DNA from: Streptomyces violaceusniger | GTDB lineage: Bacteria > Actinomycetota > Actinomycetes > Streptomycetales > Streptomycetaceae | Assembly: GCA_005405945.1 (NCBI GenBank) | Contig: BJHW01000001.1 | Coordinates: 1,364,001 to 1,428,000, forward strand | DNA length: 64,000 nt | Reading direction: 5' to 3' | Shown here: positions 58,735 to 64,000 of the stretch, piece by piece | Position numbering within the stretch: the first letter of the stretch is position 1 | Layout: each line of letters begins with the position of its first letter | Program-made: the position numbers and the translations under genes | Notes under the pieces: model-generated | Told to the model about the DNA's origin: nothing | Database searches by the model: none | The model's input: only the letters and a program-made list of their open reading frames with translations

Positions 58735-60417
58735 TCAGCCCGTTTCCGTCACTTCCCTTGCCGCGGATGTCGTCTCGAGCACCTCCCGGACCTCGTCGGC
58801 GGCGATGTCCCGCAACTCCTCGCCGACCAGCAGCCACCGGGTGATGCCGATCGACTCCAGGAACGGCAGATCGTGGCTGGCGACCACGAGCGCGCCCTGG
58901 TAGGAGTCCAGCGCGCTCGTCAGCTGTCGCGCACTGGCCAGGTCGAGGTTGTTGGTCGGCTCGTCGAGCAGCAGCAACTGCGGGGCCGGTGCGGCGAGCA
59001 TGGTGGCCGCGAGGGCGGCCCGGAAGCGTTCGCCACCGGAGAGGGTGCCCGCCGGCTGCTCCGCACGCGCGCCCTTGAAGAGGAAGCGCGCGAGCTGGGC
59101 GCGGATGTGGTTGTCGGTGACACCGGGCGCCCGGCGCGCCACGTTGGCCGCCACGCTCAGCTCGTCGTCCAGCACGTCCAGCCGCTGGGGGAGGAACCGC
59201 AGCGGTACGTACGTCCTGGCCTCGCCGGACAGCGGGGCGAGCTCGCCGGTGAGGGTGCGCAGCAGCGTGGTCTTACCGGCCCCGTTGCGCCCGACCAGCG
59301 CGATGCGTTCGGGCCCGTGCACGTGGAGGGTGGCATGGCGCAACGCGCCGTACCGGGGGCGCAGTTCACTCAGGCTGAGCACGGTGCGGCCCGCGGGTAC
59401 GGCGGTGTGCGGCAGGCTCACCCGGATCTCGGCGTCGTCGCGGACCGCGTCCGCGGCCTCCTCACGCCGCTCGCGCGCCTCGTGGAGGCGGTCCTCGTGC
59501 AGATCGCGGAGCTTGCCGGCCGACTCCTGCGCGGCCCGCTTGCGGGCACCGGCGACGATTCTCGGGGCCCGCCGCTCGATGTCCATCTTCTTGCTGTTCC
59601 GCTGACGGCGTGCCAGTTTGATGTGGGTCTCCTCCAGTTCGCGCTTTTGCCGCCGCACATCCGCCTCGGCGGCCCGCAGCATGCGCGCTGCCGCCTCCTG
59701 CTGGGTGGCCAGCGCCTCCTGGTAGGCGGACCAGCCGCCGCCGTACCAGGTCACCGCCCCGGCCCGCAGTTCGGCGATGCGGTCCACCCGCTCCAGCAGC
59801 TCACGGTCGTGGCTGACCACGACCAGCACACCGGAGCGCCAGGAGTCCACGGCGTCGTAGAGCCGGCGCCGCGCGAACAGGTCGAGGTTGTTGGTGGGTT
59901 CGTCGAGCAGCAGGACGTCGGGACGCTCCAGGAGCAGGGCGGCCAGGCGCAGCAGCACGGTCTCCCCGCCGGACAGATGGCCGACGGTGCGGTCCAGTTC
60001 GACATCGCCGAGCCCGAGTTGGCCCAGTGTCGCCAGGGCCCGCTCCTCGACGTCCCAGTCGTCGCCGATCGTCTCGAAGTGGGCCTCGTCGACGTCCCCG
60101 GCCTCGATGGCGCGCAGGGCGGCGCGCCGCTCGGCGATGCCCAGGGCCTGGTCCACGCGGAGGGTGGTGTCGAGCGTGATGTTCTGCGGAAGGTAGGCGA
60201 GGCTGCCGCCGACGGTCACCGACCCCTGGGCGGGGCGCAACCGGCCGGCGACCAGCCGCAGCAATGTGGACTTGCCACTGCCGTTGGTGCCCACGAGGCC
60301 GGTGCGGCCGCGTCCGATGCCGAGCGAGAGCCCGTCGAAGACGGGCGTGCCGTCCGGCCACTGGAAGGACACGGCCGAGCAGGTCACGGAGGCGCTGGGG
60401 GTGGGGGATGCTGCCAT
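58735..60417 (-). CDS. ABC-F family ATPase, possible ribosome-protection resistance protein
   Basis: Soluble protein of 560 aa with two ATPase domains and no membrane domain. Walker A motifs are GTNGSGKST and GRNGAGKTT, signatures are LSGGETVLLRLAALLL and LSGGERFRAALAATML, and both Walker B motifs read LLLDEPTNNLDL. The interdomain linker (about residues 240-310) is long, charged and helical, as in ABC-F proteins that displace antibiotics from the ribosome. It sits between two polyketide-type loci, so self-protection against a ribosome-targeting product is plausible; housekeeping ABC-F factors are the alternative. It is the gene upstream of the synthase operon but has its own leader and is separated by 428 bp. 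Confidence 0.88.
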   Translation of the reverse strand: MAASPTPSASVTCSAVSFQWPDGTPVFDGLSLGIGRGRTGLVGTNGSGKSTLLRLVAGRLRPAQGSVTVGGSLAYLPQNITLDTTLRVDQALGIAERRAALRAIEAGDVDEAHFETIGDDWDVEERALATLGQLGLGDVELDRTVGHLSGGETVLLRLAALLLERPDVLLLDEPTNNLDLFARRRLYDAVDSWRSGVLVVVSHDRELLERVDRIAELRAGAVTWYGGGWSAYQEALATQQEAAARMLRAAEADVRRQKRELEETHIKLARRQRNSKKMDIERRAPRIVAGARKRAAQESAGKLRDLHEDRLHEARERREEAADAVRDDAEIRVSLPHTAVPAGRTVLSLSELRPRYGALRHATLHVHGPERIALVGRNGAGKTTLLRTLTGELAPLSGEARTYVPLRFLPQRLDVLDDELSVAANVARRAPGVTDNHIRAQLARFLFKGARAEQPAGTLSGGERFRAALAATMLAAPAPQLLLLDEPTNNLDLASARQLTSALDSYQGALVVASHDLPFLESIGITRWLLVGEELRDIAADEVREVLETTSAAREVTETG

Positions 60418-60576
60418 GGTGTTCTCGCATTCGTAAGCGCTGTGAACAAGGGGCTACGTATGCGAGCACCACGCGGCGACCAAGCCGGGGAATCGGGTGC
60501 GGCCCTCCGAAGGGTGAGGGACGGCATATGCGCCGAGGTCGCATCCACGCGGGTCACGGGCGGCAAGAAGGCCGGC

Positions 60577-60607
60577 TACGGCGTGACGGGTTACGGCTTG
60601 TGCCGTA
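60577..60607 (-). promoter_or_regulatory. Leader with alternative hairpins before the ABC-F gene
   Basis: On the minus strand the sequence has TACGGC (60607-60602), a loop ACAA, GCCGTA (60597-60592), and a second GCCGTA (60582-60577). The first segment can pair with either of the others but not both. This lies 160-190 bp ahead of the ABC-F start in a 458-bp gap without a supported gene. Antibiotic-inducible ABC-F genes are often controlled by attenuation in such leaders; whether this one is, is an inference, and I find no convincing small leader peptide. Confidence 0.35.
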
Positions 60608-60875
60608 CCGCGCGATGATCGCGAACCTCAGATACGCAACGTCCACCTCTATCGGAGACAACAGGACCCGGGCAGTGTACCCCAGCCGTGGGGTGTGATG
60701 TCGTGGCCGCGGCCGGGCGGGGGCCGCGCTGCCACCTTCCTGCCAACCTTTCCCCCTCCCCCGCTGCCGCGTACGACCGCCGTTACGATCACCGCGTGAC
60801 CTGGCGGCACACCCGCACCGAGGTGCGCCGCCCGTTTCGGGTCGCATCGGATCATCGGATCAAGGGGCGTGAGAA

Positions 60876-61571
60876 GTGAACAGCCGGTTAAGCATCGCGG
60901 CCGTGTCGGCCGTCTCCCTGGTGGCGCTCCTGGGCGGCACGACGGTGGCGACGGCGCAGGAGTCCGACCCGGCGCCGAAGTCCTGTGACGGTGTCCGGCT
61001 GACCGGCGAGCTCCCCGCTCCGGCGCCCGGCCAGGCCGTTTCGGGGCAGATCACCATTGGCGCGGACTGCAAGCCGGAGCGGGTCCCCGCCCAGCGCGGC
61101 CCGGCGTCGGCCCGCTCGGCCGTCGCCGCGACCGCCTCGGCCGCTGCGGGCACCAGCGCCACGGCCACCGCCGCCGGCCATCAGCTACGTGGCTGGAACG
61201 AGATGTACGACTGCTGCAACATACGGATGACGGGCCTGTACACCGCCTCCTCATGGGACACGGCCAACGGGCGCATCACCACGGGCGGCACCACGGCCAC
61301 CCAGGAGTGGAACCGCGAGCCGTGGGACGCCGGTTGGTCGCTCACCTCGCGGACCGCGAAGGACGACTGCGTCACGGATTGCGCCGAGGTCAATTCCGAG
61401 GCGCACGCCGACTTCGCGTACAAGGGTGTCTTCGACCCGACCGGCGACTGGTACGACAACACCCACCACTCGTACGTCCAGTTGAAGGCGGACGGGACGG
61501 CGAGCTGCCGCTTCGATGTGGAGCTGCGGCACACCTTCGTGGGGTGGAACTGGCGGTACGGCTGCGAGTGA
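60876..61571 (+). CDS. Secreted protein of unknown function
   Basis: Exported protein of 231 aa with a normal signal peptide (LSIAAVSAVSLVALLGGTT, cleavage after TVATA at about residue 27). An Ala-rich linker at residues 70-100 divides a small N-terminal part with two cysteines from a C-terminal domain with seven cysteines (MYDCCNIRMTG, KDDCVTDCAEV, SCRFDVE and a final GCE). The odd total leaves one cysteine without a partner unless it pairs with the N-terminal part. The GTG at 60876 is behind GGGGCGTGAG. I do not recognise a family. Confidence 0.82.
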   Translation: MNSRLSIAAVSAVSLVALLGGTTVATAQESDPAPKSCDGVRLTGELPAPAPGQAVSGQITIGADCKPERVPAQRGPASARSAVAATASAAAGTSATATAAGHQLRGWNEMYDCCNIRMTGLYTASSWDTANGRITTGGTTATQEWNREPWDAGWSLTSRTAKDDCVTDCAEVNSEAHADFAYKGVFDPTGDWYDNTHHSYVQLKADGTASCRFDVELRHTFVGWNWRYGCE

Positions 61572-61586
61572 CCGCACCGGCGCTGC

Positions 61587-61621
61587 GATGGCACACGGCG
61601 TGGCCACCGCCGTGTGCCATC
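61587..61621. terminator. Bidirectional terminator hairpin
   Basis: A perfect 14-bp inverted repeat, GATGGCACACGGCG (61587-61600) and CGCCGTGTGCCATC (61608-61621), with a seven-base loop lies between the convergent secreted-protein and hydrolase genes. Confidence 0.75.
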
Positions 61622-61643
61622 ACGCGTCAAGCGTGGTGCGGGG

Positions 61644-62345
61644 TCACGGCGCCCCAGCGCACCCGAGCAGTATCCGGGCGAGCTCACGCGGCTGGGAGAA
61701 CATCGGCCAGTGGCCGGTGTCCATCTCGACCAGCCGCCAGTGTTCGCTCTTCAGCAGCTCGGCCACATCGTCCATCGGCTCATCGCCGTCGAGCAGACAC
61801 TTGATGTACGTGGCCGGAAGCCCGCCCAGCGGGCGCGCCAGCACGGCAGGCTCGGACAGTGTGGCGCCCGGATGCGGCGTGGCACCGGCCACGATCCGCG
61901 CGATCTGCTCGTCGGTGAGCCCCTGGCCCTCGTAGTCGGCCTCGGTCAGGGGCGCCCAGAAGCCGTCGTTCGCGGCCATCGACGCCTCCACCATGGCCCG
62001 GCCGCTCGGCCAAGCCGACAGGAACGACTCACCATCCACCGGGACGTTGGAGTCCACGAACACCGCATGGGCCAGCCGGTCGCCGATGCGCTCGGCGGCC
62101 TGGCCGACCGGGATGCCCGAATAGCTGTGCCCCACCAGGACCACATCGCGCAGATCGAGGCGCTCGATCTCGCCGACGATGTCCTGGACGTGGGTCTGCT
62201 GCCCGGCCGCCACACCCTGCTTATCGGCGAGTCCGGACAGCGTGAGGGCATGGGCGCCGTGTCCGACCGCCCGTAGCTCCGGCACCACCTCGTCCCATGC
62301 CCACGACCCCAGCCACGCACCCGCCACCAGTACGAATTCCGTCAT
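61644..62345 (-). CDS. Alpha/beta hydrolase (salicylate-esterase / HNL-like)
   Basis: Alpha/beta-hydrolase-fold protein of 233 aa. The nucleophile is the serine in VLVGHSYSGIPVG, the N-terminal FVLVAGAWLGSWAW is the oxyanion segment, and the histidine is in MDTGHWPMFSQP. This short form resembles plant-type esterases and their many actinobacterial relatives, which act on small esters. The ATG at 62345 gives the normal start; longer in-frame starts run into a gene remnant upstream. Substrate unknown. Confidence 0.88.
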   Translation of the reverse strand: MTEFVLVAGAWLGSWAWDEVVPELRAVGHGAHALTLSGLADKQGVAAGQQTHVQDIVGEIERLDLRDVVLVGHSYSGIPVGQAAERIGDRLAHAVFVDSNVPVDGESFLSAWPSGRAMVEASMAANDGFWAPLTEADYEGQGLTDEQIARIVAGATPHPGATLSEPAVLARPLGGLPATYIKCLLDGDEPMDDVAELLKSEHWRLVEMDTGHWPMFSQPRELARILLGCAGAP

Positions 62346-62369
62346 GGCGGCAAGATAGCGCGGGGGTCT

Positions 62370-62560
62370 GACAACGGGCTCCCAGGACGTCGAGGGGTAC
62401 GGGCCCCGTGGGCGGTGGGAAGGCGCGGTCCAGCGTGGCCAGGTCCTCCGGGGTGAGCTCGAGGTCCAGCGCGGCGCGGTTCTCCTCGACATGCTCGACC
62501 CGCCCGGCCTTGGGGATCGCCATCACCCCCCGCCGCCCGCACCGCCTGGCCCCGGCGGTC
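62370..62560 (-). pseudogene. C-terminal remnant of an aldo/keto reductase
   Basis: The minus strand encodes VMAIPKAGRVEHVEENRAAL and then ELTPEDLATLDRAFPPPTG, the standard C-terminal sixty residues of an aldo/keto reductase, with no trace of the N-terminal barrel. The upstream sequence to about 62640 is no longer coding. It is the leftover of a deletion, probably related to the border of the next cluster. Confidence 0.75.
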
Positions 62561-62654
62561 GGTCGCCCCCTCCACGCCGAGGGGCGGGTCGAATGTGTCG
62601 ACCCGCCCCCGAATGGCTCCCTGAAGAGCACCGGGAAATTCCGGCGCCGAGAAC

Positions 62655-63503
62655 TTACGCGATTTCGGGGCGCCGCGCGGTGGCGATCAGATAACCCAGC
62701 TCCGGCATTTCCATGTTCTCGCCCTCCGCGGGCTTCAACTTGTTGAAGACCTCCGGATCGACCTTGGACGCCAGCTGCTCCATGTTCTGGGCCATGGCCT
62801 CACCGAGCCGCCGGACCGACTGCTTGGTGGTGCTTTCGCTGACGTCGAGCAGCTCCGTACAGCACAGCCCGGCCCGGCGCAGCATCGCCGGGTACGCCTC
62901 GAAAGACGCGGGCGGCTGGGTGAGGTACCGCTGGAGAATGTTCTCGATGACCGGCCGCCGCTCCTCGGATATCTCCTCGCGCTCGTAGTTGTCGGTGAGC
63001 GCCAGCCGCCCGCCCGGGCGCAGTACGCGGGCGGCCTCCGCGAGCGCCGCCGTCCGGTCGGGCATCTGCATCACGGATTCCAGCATCCAGACGGCGTCGA
63101 AGGAACCGTCGTCGAAGGCCAGGTCCATCGCGTCGCCGTACTGGAAGGTGACCTTGCCGCTCACCCCGGCGGCCTCGGCCAGCTCATTGGCCTTCTCGAC
63201 CTGTTTACGGCTGACGCTGATGCCCACCACCTCGGCACCCGTCTTCTGCGCGAGCCTGATCGCGGGCCCGCCGAAGCCGCAGCCGATGTCCAGGACCCGG
63301 GAGCCGGCGCCGATGCGCAGCCGCGCGATCATCATGTCGGTGAGCCGGTCGGCGGCGTCCTCCAGGGTGGTGCTGTCCTCCTGGCTGTTCCAGTAGCCGA
63401 CGTGGATGTTCGGGCCGTACAGCGAGGCGTCGAACATGCCCACCAGCTGGTCGTAGAACTCACCGACCCGCTCACCGACCGCGCTGACATTGGACGACGT
63501 CAT
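62655..63503 (-). CDS. SAM-dependent methyltransferase (natural-product type)
   Basis: Methyltransferase of 282 aa. The SAM-binding motif is VLDIGCGFGGPAIRLA, with FDAVWMLESVMQM and LRPGGRLALTDNYERE as further class I motifs; the N-terminal LYGPNIHVGYWNSQEDSTTL stretch is common to polyketide and sugar O-methyltransferases (for example relatives of the rifamycin and erythromycin type). I start at the ATG at 63503, which follows GGAGGAAACATC; an upstream in-frame start would add a Lys/Arg-rich extension. It lies beside the thioesterase end of the next synthase and probably methylates its product. Confidence 0.9.
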   Translation of the reverse strand: MTSSNVSAVGERVGEFYDQLVGMFDASLYGPNIHVGYWNSQEDSTTLEDAADRLTDMMIARLRIGAGSRVLDIGCGFGGPAIRLAQKTGAEVVGISVSRKQVEKANELAEAAGVSGKVTFQYGDAMDLAFDDGSFDAVWMLESVMQMPDRTAALAEAARVLRPGGRLALTDNYEREEISEERRPVIENILQRYLTQPPASFEAYPAMLRRAGLCCTELLDVSESTTKQSVRRLGEAMAQNMEQLASKVDPEVFNKLKPAEGENMEMPELGYLIATARRPEIA

Positions 63504-63626
63504 GATGTTTCCTCCCGCAGTAATGGAAAGGTCTTCGGCGACATCAGAAATTCGCGAGCGCCTTCCCCGTTTTTTCTTCCGCGCTTCGAATGAACGCGAG
63601 CCTATCAGGATGTCAGGCAATGCGAA

Positions 63627-64000
63627 TCACACGTTCTCCGCAAGCCAGTTGAGAACCGCTTCGGCGGCCACGCCGGCGAAATCCTCCATCATGGTGAAGT
63701 GGTCGCCGGGAACGTCGATACGGGTGAGCGTGGCGCCCCATGCCGATTCTTCGTCGTTCCCCTCACCGGATCCCGGAAAGGATTCCTCCGCTTTCACCGT
63801 GAGAATCGGCGCGTCGATCGGCGTCGGCCCCCAGTCGGAGAAGAGGCGCAGATAGCCGCCCATCGCGGTCAGCCTGCCCTCGTCCACGACGCCGAACATC
63901 TTTTCCCGGTCGAACATCTTGCCGGACAGATTCGTCTGGATCCACGGCAGCGCCTCGCTGCGCGGCAGATAGGTGTCCAGCAGAACGACCGCCGCGGGCG
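63627..64000 (-). CDS. Thioesterase end of a modular synthase (partial)
   Basis: The last 124 residues of a protein that continues past the right edge. The sequence (AAVVLLDTYLPRSEALPWIQ, later MGGYLRLFSDWGPTPIDAP and DVPGDHFTMMEDFAG) is the C-terminal part of a type I polyketide synthase thioesterase; GDHF holds its catalytic histidine. The nucleophile lies outside the window. This marks the 3' end of a large biosynthetic gene or of a stand-alone thioesterase; the fused form is more likely but cannot be proved here. Confidence 0.8.
   Translation of the reverse strand, partial: PAAVVLLDTYLPRSEALPWIQTNLSGKMFDREKMFGVVDEGRLTAMGGYLRLFSDWGPTPIDAPILTVKAEESFPGSGEGNDEESAWGATLTRIDVPGDHFTMMEDFAGVAAEAVLNWLAENV

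Overview
The window is very GC-rich (roughly 70% or more), uses many GTG starts, and carries Tat-type lipoproteins, an F420-type luciferase-like oxidoreductase, a P450, polyketide-type synthases and an ABC-F protein. This fits the chromosome of a Streptomyces or close relative, in an accessory region. No tRNA, rRNA, CRISPR array, transposase or integrase was recognised.

Layout. 1-3185 (minus): an LLM oxidoreductase (cut by the left edge), dihydropyrimidinase and a beta-ureidopropionase-like amidase, i.e. a pyrimidine or hydantoin degradation operon. A divergent cupin-XRE regulator (3469-4077) separates it from a plus-strand catabolic and uptake operon (4463-14940): FAD oxidoreductase, CoA-transferase, enoyl-CoA hydratase, DHDPS-like lyase, atypical SDR, aldehyde dehydrogenase, a three-part ABC importer and an adenosine-deaminase-like hydrolase. 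15051-21334 (minus): an NHLM-type peptide export operon (two ABC proteins, one with a C39 peptidase, and an HlyD adaptor) headed by a 72-aa double-glycine-leader peptide. 21797-33602: mixed genes (xi-class glutathione transferase, EamA transporter, PucR-like regulator, lipoprotein, TetR/P450 pair, secreted amidase-domain protein, family 3 glycosidase, SDR). 33741-41639 (plus): a compact non-contractile phage-tail module with no capsid, terminase, integrase or lysis gene. 41662-58306 (minus): a DUF1980-type membrane protein, then a probable glycolipid or polyketide operon of methyltransferase, glycosyltransferase, alpha/beta hydrolase, ACP, a KS-AT-DH-PPTase synthase and an NMO-NMO-KS-AT-ACP-KR synthase, resembling PUFA/enediyne-type iterative synthases. 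58735-62345: ABC-F protein, a secreted protein, a hydrolase. 62655-64000 (minus): a methyltransferase behind the thioesterase end of another synthase that continues past the right edge.

How the genes work together. The large synthases would build one lipid or polyketide chain using the PPTase domain to charge the ACPs; the transferases would decorate it. The NHLM operon would cleave and export its own peptide. The tail genes are in standard siphovirus order.

A caution on the sequence. About twenty genes or domains are broken by what looks like loss of a single base in a run of G or C (examples near 8741, 17453, 18476, 20081, 27016, 28600, 47852, 54302, 56031, 57409). Restoring one base rebuilds a textbook protein each time I checked. 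I therefore treat these as probable sequence errors, give each gene its full reconstructed span, and state the break in its entry.
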